Position numbers and translations under genes: made by a program. A stretch of 64,000 nucleotides of DNA from Nymphaea colorata (lineage: Eukaryota > Streptophyta > Magnoliopsida > Nymphaeales > Nymphaeaceae), in assembly GCF_008831285.2 (NCBI RefSeq), contig NC_045139.1, positions 22,050,412 to 22,114,411 of the forward strand, written 5' to 3'. This document shows, piece by piece, positions 39,728-50,222 of the stretch. Every line of letters starts with the position of its first letter. Position 1 is the stretch's first letter. The notes beneath the pieces were generated by a model. It had not been told where the DNA came from and made no database searches. It saw only the letters and a program-made list of their open reading frames with translations.

Positions 39728-40973
39728 ATTTAGCAATAATTTTAGCTATCAATAGCAGTCAACACACTCCTGAGAGGTCATCTAATCCATCATGACAAAT
39801 GATTGAGAAAACATAAGGACAAAAAGGTAATGGATATTTTTTGTCATGTAGGATAATTATGGCACAGATTTTTTTCCTTGTTTTTGTTTATTAAAGGTCT
39901 ACTTGATGAAATGGCACAGCGAAGCATGCATGGATTGCACAAGCTACTGATCCACTTCCTCTTTGCCGTTAGTATGCATGAATATGAATCCTTATCAAAG
40001 GATTTAAAATCTTCTTTTAATTTCTATTTAAAACTAATTAAGTTTTTTTTTTTTAATTTTATAAATGGAGCAGACATATGTATATAACCACGTATAGTGG
40101 AGATTGCCCCCACCAGTACATTGGATGGCTGTTAGTACAAGTGGCCCAATGATTCAGCTGGAGATTGCCCCCACCAGTACATTGCCAAGGTATATATCCA
40201 AGGGTTGTTTTCTAAAATACCTTTTTTTTTTATCAACAAAAAACTAAATCACACGATCCCTACATACATAACTTTTCTAATGTCCAGTATGATCATCAAC
40301 CTTTTACCGAAATGAGATTGTATTTGACTTATCCAAATCTATTTATATATATGGCTTCTTTCAATATATTTAAAACATATAGATTGTTTATAAGGTTTAA
40401 TTTACACAGGCATGAGTCAAAATTGTAAGATTTTTCATTTTAACCTTGCCAGGAAAAGTTATTGACTTCATAATTTGCAAGTAGGGCGTGCGCAAACTGA
40501 TTATGCTAGTAGGAAACGCATGCACCTCAAAATTGAACTCTAGCTTGTCCTACATGAACCTGAATAACTACTAAATATATGTAGAAAAGCGAAGTCATTG
40601 ATGATTGGATACTAGTAGGTAGGTCCACATGAATTAATATGTGAACAAGCATGCAGAACGAGTTGTACGTACCAACAGTGTATTCGAACATGATGGCGAC
40701 AGTGAGAATAGCCCATATGATGCTGGAGCCAAAAACCTCATAGGGTGCCCTGACGAGTATTAATAGGGAAACAAGGAGAACTGCGAGACCAACTTTAAGC
40801 GAGAAGATCAATCTGTTGACATCTTCCTTGCAAAAATCATACACATTTCGAGCCAAATCCAGGCATGACGTTGCACCATCACCAAAACTCTTGCCGGCTG
40901 AATCCGGCAACGCGACCTTAGTAGGACCAACATGCAGGATATCAATTTCGACGCTCCCCTTCTTTCCGTTCAT
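35382..40973 (-). CDS. ALMT: Aluminium-activated malate transporter family channel, six exons
   Basis: ALMT proteins are anion channels that move malate and other anions across the plasma membrane or tonoplast. Joining 40973-40673, 39573-39433, 39036-38767, 38669-38530, 37056-36910 and 35933-35382 (minus strand) gives 516 residues with all phases and GT-AG sites in agreement. Six hydrophobic segments lie at about residues 56-74, 82-97, 110-128, 136-148, 164-182 and 198-215. Family signatures are [67 protein letters not shown] and the cytosolic WEP motif (KWEPPHGKF, about 289-297). The sequence looks closest to the AtALMT4/5/6/9 clade, which is mostly tonoplastic; the clade is my inference. 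The initiator [12 protein letters not shown] fits that clade. No inactivating change was seen. Confidence 0.95.
36910..37056 (-). CDS. ALMT: ALMT exon 5
   Basis: Its 49 codons in phase 0 contain [20 protein letters not shown], the conserved WEP motif, and [20 protein letters not shown]. Acceptor and donor are consensus on the minus strand. Confidence 0.94.
38530..38669 (-). CDS. ALMT: ALMT exon 4
   Basis: It encodes [20 protein letters not shown] and [20 protein letters not shown], the cytosolic stretch after the last membrane segment. The first codon is split with exon 3. Confidence 0.92.
38767..39036 (-). CDS. ALMT: ALMT exon 3
   Basis: It carries the last two hydrophobic segments and the best-conserved ALMT block, with [40 protein letters not shown] and [20 protein letters not shown]. 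Confidence 0.95.
39281..39417. repeat. Left arm of the inverted repeat around ALMT exon 2
   Basis: Read on the minus strand it gives TTGATCCACTTCCTCGTTGC, AAGGATTTAAAATCTTCTTT and ATAAATGGAGCTGATA, which match the plus-strand right arm at 39941-40086 with scattered mismatches and small indels. It lies in ALMT intron 2. Confidence 0.85.
39433..39573 (-). CDS. ALMT: ALMT exon 2
   Basis: It encodes [20 protein letters not shown] and [15 protein letters not shown], two hydrophobic segments. At 141 nt, entered and left in the same phase, the exon could be skipped without a frameshift. It lies inside the loop of an inverted repeat (arms 39281-39417 and 39941-40086). Confidence 0.94.
39641..39722. 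repeat. Compound (CT)n(AT)n microsatellite in ALMT intron 1
   Basis: About ten CT units run into about thirty AT units. It lies between the two arms of the inverted repeat. Confidence 0.95.
39941..40086. repeat. Right arm of the inverted repeat around ALMT exon 2
   Basis: The plus strand reads CTGATCCACTTCCTCTTTGC, AAGGATTTAAAATCTTCTTT and ATAAATGGAGCAGACA, the reverse complement of the left arm with changes. It lies in ALMT intron 1, about 520 bp from the left arm. Confidence 0.85.
40673..40973 (-). CDS. ALMT: ALMT exon 1 with the start codon
   Basis: It starts [20 protein letters not shown] and includes the first two hydrophobic segments ([38 protein letters not shown]). The donor is GTACGT. 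This ATG is the first in frame and gives the N-terminal length expected for the clade. Confidence 0.94.
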
Positions 40974-43111
40974 TTTCCGGCCAAAAGGAAGTCAAAATTA
41001 AGTGTTCAGAACAGGGAAGGAGTTGAGTGTTAGCCTGCTAAATGGCTAGGACGGTATCGCGCCCTGGCCACCAGTCAGGCCACTGCGGGTTCCAAACCGA
41101 CGCACAGATGTAATCGAACTCCCTGTAGATCTTGGAGAGTGAGTGTAGAGGAACGAACAACTGTACCATAAGAGAGCACCTGTTTGATGCCAATGAAATT
41201 GGGTTCTGATGAATAGGCAACTGCCCCTTAGGGGATATATATCTATATGGCAAAGGGTGTTTGAAAGGGCTAAAATTAGAGAATCACTAGTTGAACCTCA
41301 TTGGTTGGGGGATGGACGATTGGTGTTAGATGGTGGGGGAGAAACGACAAATTATTTAGAGAGGGAGAGAAGGACGCTATAAATGCATGGTGCAAGTAGG
41401 ATCGAGCGATGTTGAGAAGGAATTTATCTCTAGTGATGGATTTATGTTGGGAAGAGAATAAGTACCATTACGAATAATGCAAGAAAATAATATGGAGCGA
41501 AATCTTTCTTTCATTCCCACCAGGAGATGCCATAGGAGAGAGAGAGAGAGAGAGAGACGTGTCCATGGCCATTTGATTGATGCAGCATTGCATCAGATAA
41601 TTAGATGATTGCATGTGCTTGTACACGTAAGGGCGAGAATATGCGCAACAGATTGAATGATTGACCTTGAGCATGGAAGTTGATGCTCGAGCATAAGACT
41701 CCATTCGGTGGGTCTCACGAGGCCCCAATGAATAAACGAGCCCTACCCCCCTCTCTGGATTGCCACTTGGATGAATTTTGGTGCTTGCCCGTTTGGCCTA
41801 CATCTTCCCTCGTATGCCATTTGGATGAATGGGCATGCTTGGCCTTCATCTGCCCTCATATGGCTGTTAGTTCCCAGGGGCAACCAAGGTAGAGCCTACT
41901 TGGGCTCTACCTCACTCACCTGAAATTTTTGTTTTAAACAATTAACATTTAAATTTTTAAAAAATTCACTTTTTTATATAAATTTTGAAAAATGATATTT
42001 CGGCTTTAGTTAAAATTTAAAAACTTTAATTTATAAAAAATTTCTAGTTCCACTCCTGTTGGTTCTCCAACTAAATTGGATTTCATGGTCCAGTTGCTAT
42101 TGGCTGGAGAAAATAAAAGTTTGTGAGATTTTGCACCGTTTGCTCCTCCGTGATTTCCCTCCCTTTTCATGGTTGACATATTAGAGGCAGCACCCCCCAC
42201 ATTGATGTGATGTGGGTGTGGGTGCAAACACGGGAGACACACCCCAACTGCACCATCTCTTTATTTACTTCCTTTTTTTTTCTCCTTTTTTTTTTCCTTT
42301 CATCAGTTCATTTTTTTCTAACCTTTTTGTTTTCTTTTTCTCCAACTTTTCCCTCTTCTCGCTCCCTCCTCCCACAACTTTTTTTTGTCTAAGTTACGAG
42401 TGTTTTTCAAACACGAGATTTAAGCATGTGGAAAGGGTAGGATTTCGAACCTTTATCTATAAAAATTAGTTGTATGCACCTTACAAAAAGAATCAAAATG
42501 AACACTCAACTAGGCCACATCACTGTCAAACATAGTAGCAGTGCCAACCATGATCAAGGAGACATGTTTAACGGTAATAAAATTTGTTGAGCAAGATTAC
42601 AGCTCCTCGCATCAATGTAAGACTTTCTCCATAATATAGACAGGCGCTGTTTTCATCTAGCAGAACCAATGCGGAAGCCAAAGAGACAAGATAGGAAAGT
42701 GATTGAGAGCATTGCTTCTGCCTTCTAACACTCTCCTAACAATTCTCTTCCACCCATCAATGTTGTAGAGAACAACTAGTCGCACATCAACATAGTTTAC
42801 CTTTGGAATGATGTCACCAATGATTTTTATCTCCAACATCAGTTGATCTTTCAGATTACAGACAAGACTTCCACCTGGTCAATTTCCTTTCACCTTGACT
42901 GAGCAAGCCACCTATCTTCACATGCTACCCATACTTGATGGTGAACAAATAGATGAGTGGACTATAGTTATAAACAGGTAGGCAAGAAGTTGTTATGATT
43001 CCATGCCTTAACTAGAGTTATACTTCCTTGAGCTAATCTCTCTTGTCAATCGCCAGGATAACCTCAGTACAAGCAGACCATATGGAATATATGAATTGCT
43101 GATTTGAGTAG
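40974..43111. other. Upstream region of ALMT and intergenic DNA
   Basis: A minus-strand TATATATC word near 41,236-41,252 could be the ALMT TATA element but is unsupported otherwise. A (GA)n run lies at about 41,536-41,556 and pyrimidine-rich tracts at 42,260-42,390. A minus-strand open frame at 42,657-42,839 (IPKVNYVDVRLVVLYNIDGW) reads like decayed coding sequence, but I do not recognise its family. Confidence 0.4.
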
Positions 43112-43464
43112 TGACAGAAACTGCAATTTCTCGAGGTATAGAGAAGAAAATTTTAGGCAAAAATGTTTAACGTGGTTCGATTCTTTGTAGAGTCTACATC
43201 CATGGTCTAAGGCAATACTCTCTCAATCTCTCATCCATTACCATGAGATTGAGAGGTTCTATTTATGGAGATTCATGGTTTACAAGATCTTTATCTGATA
43301 ACTTTTTATATGCAGATTTTGTAGGGATTGATTTTCCCTTGTGCTGATCCATCTGACAGTTGCTTCCTTGGATAGTGGCTTGATCCGTATCTCCTTGATT
43401 TTCTCGAGTGATAGACCTATCCACATCTCCTTGATCTTCTCGTGTGATAGGCATAACATTAACA
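43112..43464 (-). repeat. Copia-5 3' LTR
   Basis: The plus strand begins TGACAGAAACTGCAATTTC and ends GGCATAACATTAACA. A polypurine tract (complement of TCCACCCTCAAATTAAG) adjoins it on the inside. Confidence 0.93.
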
Positions 43465-44745
43465 TCCACCCTCAAATTAAGCATGGGAGACCGAATGCTT
43501 AATTTGCTGCAAAGTGCTTCAAAACGGATGGTGAAGAGAGGCTTAGTAAACAGGTCGGCAATTTGGTCCATACTGGAAATATAGCGAACTTGCAAATGAC
43601 CCTTGGCGATGTGATCACGGATGAAATGAACATCAATTTCGATATGCTTAGAGCGGCGAGGAAAGACCGGATCTTTCGAGAGATATATAGCACTGACATT
43701 GTCACAAAAGATAGTGGGTACTTGCTAGGAAGAAATGTTCAGTTCTTGAAGAATGTATATAAGGGAAAGAACTTCTGTAGCGGTGGAGGTGAGCGCCTGA
43801 TATTCAACCTCACTGCTGAACTGAGCAATGGTCGCTTGCTTCCGAGCAGACCAAGAGACAAGGGAGTCACCAAAAAAGACTGCATATCCCCAATAGATTT
43901 GCGATCATCAATATTTCCAGCCTAATCAGCATCAGTGTAGGCAATTAAGTGAAGATGAGTGGACGGAGGAAGGAGAAGACCATATCCAACAGTATGTTTG
44001 ACATAGCGAAGTATGCGTTTGACCGCAGCCCAATGCATATCATGAGGAGCATGCATATATTGATAAACTTTATTCACCACATAAGAAAGTTCAGGCCGAG
44101 TAATAGTAAGATATTGAAGCGCGCCAACAGCTTGACGATAAGGCATAGGATCAGACAGAGGTATTCCATCATGAGCTGAGAGATGAGTGTTGGATGCCAT
44201 AGGAGTGGATACCGGCTTGGCTCCGAGCATGTCATGACGCATAAGAAGATCAAGCATATACTTATGTTGAGAGAAAACAGTCCCTTAGGTGTGTGATGAA
44301 CTTCTATGCCCAAGTAATAGTGCGACAGACCCATATCTTTGAGAGGGAAGCGAGCAACCAACTTAGAGATAAGACATTCGACCAGAGAGATGGAGCTACT
44401 TGTGATGATGATGTCATCAACATAAACAAGAAGGTAAATAAGAGTACCTTGTCAATCATAAACAAACAATGACGTGTCAATCTTGGAGCCGGTGAACCCA
44501 ATCTGCTGAAGGAACACATTTAGTTGATTAAACCACGGCCTAGGAGCTTGCCTAAGACCATAAATGGCCTTACGAAGTCGACATACATAATCAGGAAATT
44601 GAGGGTCGACATAGCCTGTAGGTTGGGTCATGTACACAGCTTCAAACAAGTCCCCTTGTAGAAAGACATTGTTGATGTCCACCTGCCTAATGGGCCAATG
44701 ACGACTGGGAGCAATAGTGAGTACAAGGCGAATGGAAGTATGCAT
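43465..44745 (-). pseudogene. Copia-5 reverse transcriptase and RNase H
   Basis: Frames from 44745 down show IRQVDINNVFLQGDLFEAVY, RLRKAIYGLRQAPRPWFNQL, a YLLVYVDDIIIT-type box near 44,400-44,440, KDMGLSHYYLGIEVHH, VSTPMASNTHLSAHDG, LTITRPELSYVVNKVYQYMH, then RNase H remnants through TIFCDNVSAIYLSKDPVFPR and SKHIEIDVHFIRDHI to YISSMDQIADLFTKPL (43263-43595). Several frameshifts are present. Confidence 0.9.
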
Positions 44746-44754
44746 GACAACCTA

Positions 44755-44766
44755 GCTCTGATACCA
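44755..44766 (-). promoter_or_regulatory. Copia-5 primer-binding site
   Basis: TGGTATCAGAGC in element orientation follows the 5' LTR immediately, complementary to initiator-methionine tRNA. Confidence 0.9.
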
Positions 44767-45120
44767 TGACAGAAACTGTAAATTCTCGAGGTATAGAGAT
44801 GAAAATTTTAGGCAAAAATGTTTAACGTGGTTCGACTCTTTGTAGAGTCTACATCCACAGTCTAAGGCAATACTCTCTCAATCTCTCATCCATTACTGTG
44901 AGATTGAGAGGTTCTATTTATAGAGATTTCATGGTTTACAAGATCTTTATCTGATAACTTTTCATATGCAGATTTTGTAGGGATTGATTTTCCCTTGTGC
45001 TGGTCCATCCGACAGTTGCTTCCTTGGATAGTGGCTTGATCCGTATCTCCTTGATTTTCTTGAGTGATAGACCTATCCACATCTCCTTGATCTTCTCGTG
45101 TGATAGGCATATCCTTAACA
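44767..45120 (-). repeat. Copia-5 5' LTR
   Basis: The plus strand runs from TGACAGAAACTGTAAATTC to GGCATATCCTTAACA, one base longer than its partner. TTCTATTTATAGAG near 44,915 contains a TATAAATAG box on the minus strand. Confidence 0.93.
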
Positions 45121-46006
45121 AGTAGAAACCCATTGTGCACAACCTCATTCCTTAATGTCCATACCTTCCAAAGAACCGTAGGAAATATGACCCTCCAACC
45201 CTTTGTTTACCATCCACCCTTAAAGGAGGTCGAATGCCACTTCTTGAACTCTTGGATGACAGTCGCATGCGGAAGCCTCATTCTCTTCAACTTCCTAGCA
45301 GTCATCCGTCACACATTTGTTGAGTTGCTTACAATGGAAAAAATGGTGGAGAAGGTAAAACCCAAGTTTCCTTCGTGTTTCATGAGTGGGAAGTCTATCT
45401 TCACAAGCCAAATAAAAGGCACCACAACTTCTGGGGTGATAGGGGATTTGCCAAATCCACTCTCTCCATTTTTGCTATTGGGAGGCAAGCCGAACAAAGA
45501 TCCCACACGTCCCTTCTCCTCATTGTAGTGACATCCTTTGCATCCCATGTCAACTGTTGTCTCAGGAAGAATCATCAAGGTTGGACTACCGAAGCTTCCT
45601 TGCAATCTATCTGGTGATGCTCTCATTCCAGCCAATAGAATTATAAATGAAACATATTTGGTGGAGACTCAATCTAATATATGGGTAGATTTGGCTAGGT
45701 AATCTGGATGAAATTATTTAATCATAATAAGGGTAGTTGTGATATTCCTTTGTGGCTTGATGTGTTTGATCGAAATGGTTCAGACTCCCTTGATGTTGGC
45801 TGCAATGCATGGAAGATTTCCTGCATTAAGAAGCTAGTAGAAGCGGGCGTAAATTTATGTGTATTTGCTTCAAGTTTTTTCTCTTAGATATTACCATTAT
45901 GAAACTGTTTGTTCAATTGTCAGCGTCTTTTTATCTAGTCTCGGTGACGAAGGAATGGAGATTGAGATGGAATGTTTTCTTTTTTGTTGCAGATTTTCTT
46001 TTCTAG
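45121..46006. other. Unassigned sequence between Copia-5 and the ankyrin exon
   Basis: Directly right of Copia-5, the minus strand encodes TKGWRVIFPTVLWKVWTLRN, which resembles the W-x3-P-x3-W-x2-W-x2-RN motif near the C-terminus of plant LINE or RVT zinc-binding proteins. It may be a LINE fragment into which Copia-5 inserted. The longer open frames on both strands (45,100-45,635) match nothing I know. On the plus strand the region would be intronic to the ankyrin gene. Confidence 0.35.
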
Positions 46007-46110
46007 ATCTTGAAGTTTGACTCCTCACATGGCAGAAGATGCCTGCACCCCGCTGCATATTGTGGCCATTTGGACTGCCTACAAGCCATTCTCTTTGCTG
46101 CCCATTCCAC
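46007..46110 (+). pseudogene. XBAT-type ankyrin exon, first part, split by Copia-6
   Basis: After the acceptor TTTTCTAG the frame reads ILKFDSSHGRRCLHPAAYCG and HLDCLQAILFAAHS. Plant XBAT31-type RING E3 ligases carry DSSxGRTCLHYAAYYGHSDCLQAILSAAxS at this place, so Y-to-P, Y-to-C and S-to-F changes are visible. The exon continues at 50658-50675 on the other side of Copia-6. No other XBAT exon was found, so this is a fragment or a gene broken over a larger distance. Confidence 0.8.
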
Positions 46111-46516
46111 TGATAAGAGTAAATCAGCAAGACGAGAATTTAAGGATATCCAAAATACGAATCTGCTGAAAATCAGGGAGATCGCTGAAGATACTAAGGA
46201 TGAGAACAAATTCAATGAAAAGGTAAAAATCGAGGAAGACGTTGAGGATGAAACGCAAGATAAACAAAATAATGGAAAGACAAAAATCAAGGAAGAGGTT
46301 GAGGACGAAAACAGACTCAATGGAAAGGAAAATTAAGGGAGATGTTGAGGAAACTGAAATTACAAGATCATGGCAGATTCTGTTTCTTGATGACCTTCCT
46401 TCATCCACTCCAAAAATCGTGGATATTGTAAATCTTTTCTGTATATATATGTTTGTAACAACTAGTCAAAAATAGAACGTGAGAAATATCCTTTTCTTAA
46501 TGCTCTCAATTTCTCA
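46111..46516 (+). repeat. Copia-6 5' LTR
   Basis: It begins TGATAAGAGTAAATCAGC and ends CAATTTCTCA. It contains purine-rich imperfect repeats of the type GAAGACGTTGAGGAT and a TATATATATG word near 46,443. It is 24 bp shorter than the 3' LTR. Confidence 0.94.
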
Positions 46517-46528
46517 TGGTATCAAAGC
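46517..46528 (+). promoter_or_regulatory. Copia-6 primer-binding site
   Basis: TGGTATCAAAGC directly follows the LTR. It differs by one base from the TGGTATCAGAGC of Copia-1, -2 and -5. Confidence 0.85.
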
Positions 46529-46539
46529 TATACAATTTT

Positions 46540-47090
46540 ATGGCCTCACAAAGCTCACAAACTACCTCTATCAAATATTCATATCCTTTTAACCTGAACA
46601 TCGCCAATTTTGTGTCCATCAAATTGACCCAGTCCAATGTTCTCCTATGGAAGAATATGAGTCCTTTAGAACGACTTATATGTGTCCACTGACTCCACCA
46701 TACTTGGAAGTCATCGCCTTGCTTGAAAGTCATGAGACGAAAAAAAATATGTATGGAGATATTTCAGGTACTCAGGTTGCATTTGTGAATCAGTGTGTTC
46801 AAAATCAGAGGTATAAGGGATATAAAAATCATACGCTCAACTCTAAGGGACGCGAATTTCGTCAAGCCAACCAATGTACTCCTTTCAACAGCGACAAAAG
46901 AGAAAATAATAATCAGCCCAATGCCCCTCAGAAGGGAGTCGTGTGCCAAATCTGCAACAAAAGAAACTATTATGCACTTAATTGTTGGCATCGTTTTAAT
47001 CAAACATTCCAGCCCAAACAAGTTCCTCAGGCGTTAGCTGCAATGAAGATTGCGGATGGACAAGATCAACAATGGTTTCCAGATATTTGA
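46540..47090 (+). pseudogene. Copia-6 gag, internally deleted
   Basis: ATG at 46540 begins MASQSSQTTSIKYSYPFNLN and reads to TQSNVLLWK. Most of the gag body is then missing and a different frame (46647-47090) resumes with the C-terminal part. The zinc knuckle reads CQICNKRNYYALNC: the two first cysteines and the last are present, but the usual histidine is tyrosine. The frame ends at QQWFPDI followed by a stop at the protease active site. Confidence 0.88.
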
Positions 47091-48189
47091 GTGTCTGCTC
47101 ACATCACATTGGAAGTAGGTAATCTCAATATCTCAACTAAATATTATGGTTCAGAAAAGATAATGGTAGGCAATGGCCAGAAACTTGACATCACGTATGT
47201 GGGAAATGTCATTGTTAATGATGGACAAAATGGTATTCCTCTCAAAAATGTTTTGGTGGTTCCAGAAATTAAAAAGAATTTAATTTTAGTCAGTCAATTA
47301 ACAGCACACATGCCATATATTTTTGAATTTTCGGCTAATGGTTTTCTTATAAAGGACAAGAGGAATCTACAGATTGTGGCATCCAGAACCATACATGATG
47401 GTTTTTACATGCTAAAAATGTAGGAGCAGCGTCAAAACTTCAAGGAGATCACAAGGCGTTTTTCTCAATTAGATTTTGAGGAGCAAATAAAGAAGTGTGC
47501 CATCATCGCCTTGGCCAGATCAATCAGCAGGTAGTAGAGTTTTTAGTAAATAAAAAGGCCATTAGAATCCTTGGCCCATCTAGTAGCAGAATTTTATGCT
47601 CCAGCTGTCAATTGGCTAAGTCATATCATCTTCCACATCTCCCTATGGGAGAACATTGTGATGAATTTCTTCGTCGTGTGCATGTGATTTATGGAGGCCT
47701 GCTCCGATCATTGAACCTCAACAATATAAGTATTATGCAATCTTTGTTGATGAATCTACACGTTTCATTTGGTTTTATCCAATGCGATTCAAGTCAGACT
47801 TTTATGAGATTTTTAAAATTTTTCACAAACTTGTGGCAAATCAGTTTGGGAAAAGAAAAAAAAATTTGCAAACTAATGAAGGAGGAGAATTTAATAGTAA
47901 CACCCTTGCTTCAGACTTGCGTGAATATGGTACCCAACACCTAAAAGCATGTCCTAAAACCCCTCCTCAAAATGGCACGGTTGAACGCATACATCGAACT
48001 ATAGTTGAACTCAGACTTGCTATGATGTTTCACGCTAGTATGCCAACAAAATTTTGGGTGGAAGCCTTCTCTACAATTGTGTGGTTAATCAATCGACTGC
48101 CCACACCGACTCTTAATATGAATAATCCATTCCAGCTCGTCTTCAAAAAGGGGCCATTTTATCTATGCATGAGAGCTTTTAGAAGCTGA
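47091..48189 (+). pseudogene. Copia-6 protease, pre-integrase and integrase, broken
   Basis: The protease site that should read D-S/T-G is DI*V, followed by SAHITLEVGNLNIS. Pre-integrase follows (CHHRLGQINQQVVEFLVNKK, CSSCQLAKSYHLP). The integrase core lies in the 47782-48189 frame (QTNEGGEFNSNTLASDLREY, CPKTPPQNGTVERIHRTIVE, FWVEAFSTIVWLINRLPTP). Frame breaks occur near 47,430, 47,780 and 48,190. Confidence 0.9.
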
Positions 48190-48225
48190 TGTTTCCCTTA
48201 TCTTCAAGATTATGCTAAGAACAAG

Positions 48226-50218
48226 TTGGAGCCTAGATCCTTACCCTACGTTTTCATAGGGTATAACTCAACACATAAAGGATATAAATGCTTATACCCA
48301 CCAACAGGTCAGATTTTTATATCCAGAAATGTTATTTTGATGAAAATGTATTTCCTTTTGGACAACCTGAGAATTTATTTTCATCAATATCTCATTCTCA
48401 AGAAGTCGTCACCTACAAGGCATGGCTTGACGACAACCAGTCAGTTGAAGAAGGAACTTAGTCTGGCTCTAATGATGAACTTGCAAATGATTCCATTAGA
48501 ACTCTTTGTCACAATGACAATCATGATTTGACTACAAATGGTGGCGATTTTTCCTTTGCTACGGGTGCTAACAATTCTCATGTTACAGATGCTAGCTTTC
48601 CTCAAGAGGCCATCGAGCTCTCTCTCACTGATTCCGTATCACACACTCCCACATTCCATGGTCACAAGGGCAAAAGATGGCATAGTTAAGCCCAATTCCA
48701 AGTATTTCATTGCTTTTCTGGTTCCCTTGAAACCTAAAACAGTCAAAGAGGCGTTCAAACATCCAGGATGGGTGAAAGCAATGAAGGAAGAAATAGCAGC
48801 ATTGAATCTGTGCAAAACATGGACTCTAATACCCCAAACCACTGATATGAATGTCATCTCCACAAGATGGGTCTTCCAAACCAAGCAAAAAAGCGATGGA
48901 CCTTTGAATTGCCTAAAAGCTCGATTAATAGCTCGTGGGTTCAACCAAATTTCTGGAATTGACTTCATGGAAACTTTTTCACCAGTCATCAAACCAGCCA
49001 CAATTTGCATTGTCCTGACTATCGCTCTATCTCAGAATTGGGATATTAGGCAACTTGATGTCCAAAATGCCTTTTTACATGGAGAGCTCTAAGAAACCGT
49101 TTATGCCGACTGCATGAAGCTCTCTACGGACTTCGGCAAGCTCCAAGGGCATGGTATGACAGGTTCAGATTTTTTCTACTCTCCAAAGGTTTCTTTTGCA
49201 GCATCTCTGATTCTTCTCTCAATATATGCCATCATAAAAAAGGCACCATCATTCTATTGTTATACGTGGATGACATCATATTGACCGGCAGCAATAATTT
49301 TTTCATTCAAGAATTTATCACTGGACTTAATCATGAGTTTTTGATGAATGATTTAGAAAGTTTACATCACTTCCTTGGTATTGAAGTTCTCAAAATGCCT
49401 CAAGGTCTTTTCCTTAATCAAAAGAGGTATGCATACAGTCTCTTGGAACATACCAATCTAACAACATGTAAACCTGCTGTAACCCCTCTTGTTCAGCATT
49501 TTCGATCGCCTTATGAAGATCCACTATTTGTCAATCCTACACTCTATCGCAACTTGGTAGGTGGACTTCAATATCTCACGTTCACACGTCTTGACATCAC
49601 CTATAGTGTGAACTATGTTAGCCAATATATGCAGCAGCCTACTCAAAGTCAATTTATGATTGTTAAATGAATACTTCGATATATTCATGGGACCATTGAA
49701 CTAGGTTGTATACTTTCACCACAGTCAGCTTTTCACTTGCACACCTATTCTGATTCCGATTGGGCTGGGTGTCAAGGAACACAGTGATCCACAATAGGTT
49801 TTTGTACACTCATTGGCACAACTGCTGTCTCCTGGACAGCTAAAAAATAGCCAACAATGGCTTGTTCTACAACTTGAAGCTGAATATAGATCGATGGCCT
49901 CTGCAGCAACTTAGCTAACATGGCTTTCCTACATACTCAAAGATATCAATATTCATATCATCGACCCCCCACAACTATACTGTGACAATATGTCTGCTTT
50001 GCAAGTCATCATTAAACCAGTGTTTCATTCACGAATGAAACATGTTGCCATTGAGTATCATTTTTTATGAGAGAAAGTCATGTTGGGGACCTTAGTTACT
50101 CAATATGTCCCTTTATCTCAACAGGTTGTCGATATTTTTACAAAAGCCTTGTCCAGATCCACCATTGAACATCTCAGAGGCAAACTGGGTGTCGTTTACC
50201 CATCACCCAATTTGAGGG
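48226..50218 (+). pseudogene. Copia-6 reverse transcriptase and RNase H, broken
   Basis: The linker YVFIGYNSTHKGYKCLYPPT is followed by RT in 48538-49092 (FKHPGWVKAMKEEIAALNLC, GIDFMETFSPVIKPATICIV, QLDVQNAFLHGEL). A short deletion at about 49,100 joins ETVY to LHEALYGLRQAPRAWYDRF. The active site LLYVDDIILTGSN lies at about 49,258 and the thumb region in 49257-49670. RNase H from about 49,740 (TYSDSDWAGC, YCDNMSALQVI, VDIFTKALSRSTIEHLRGKL) has several stops. Confidence 0.9.
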
Positions 50219-50222
50219 GGCA

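Larger units (their letters stand above)
43112..45120 (-). mobile_element. Copia-5: internally deleted copia element with LTRs and target duplication
   Basis: LTRs at 43112-43464 and 44767-45120 are about 95 percent identical by eye. The element is flanked by AGTAG on both sides (43107-43111 and 45121-45125), a perfect 5-bp target duplication. Only RT and RNase H remain between the LTRs; the primer-binding site lies about 20 bases from the first RT codons. Gag, protease and integrase are missing. Because LTRs, primer site, polypurine tract and duplication are intact, it may have been copied in this shortened form by enzymes from another element. Confidence 0.95.

Noticed and set aside
42657-42839. 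60-codon minus-strand frame (VDVRLVVLYNIDGW)
   Set aside because: It looks like former coding sequence but I could not name the family, so it is mentioned only in the intergenic entry.
45100-45635. Long open frames on both strands right of Copia-5
   Set aside because: Neither strand shows a known family or splice structure. Only the short LINE-like motif near the Copia-5 border was kept as a weak finding.
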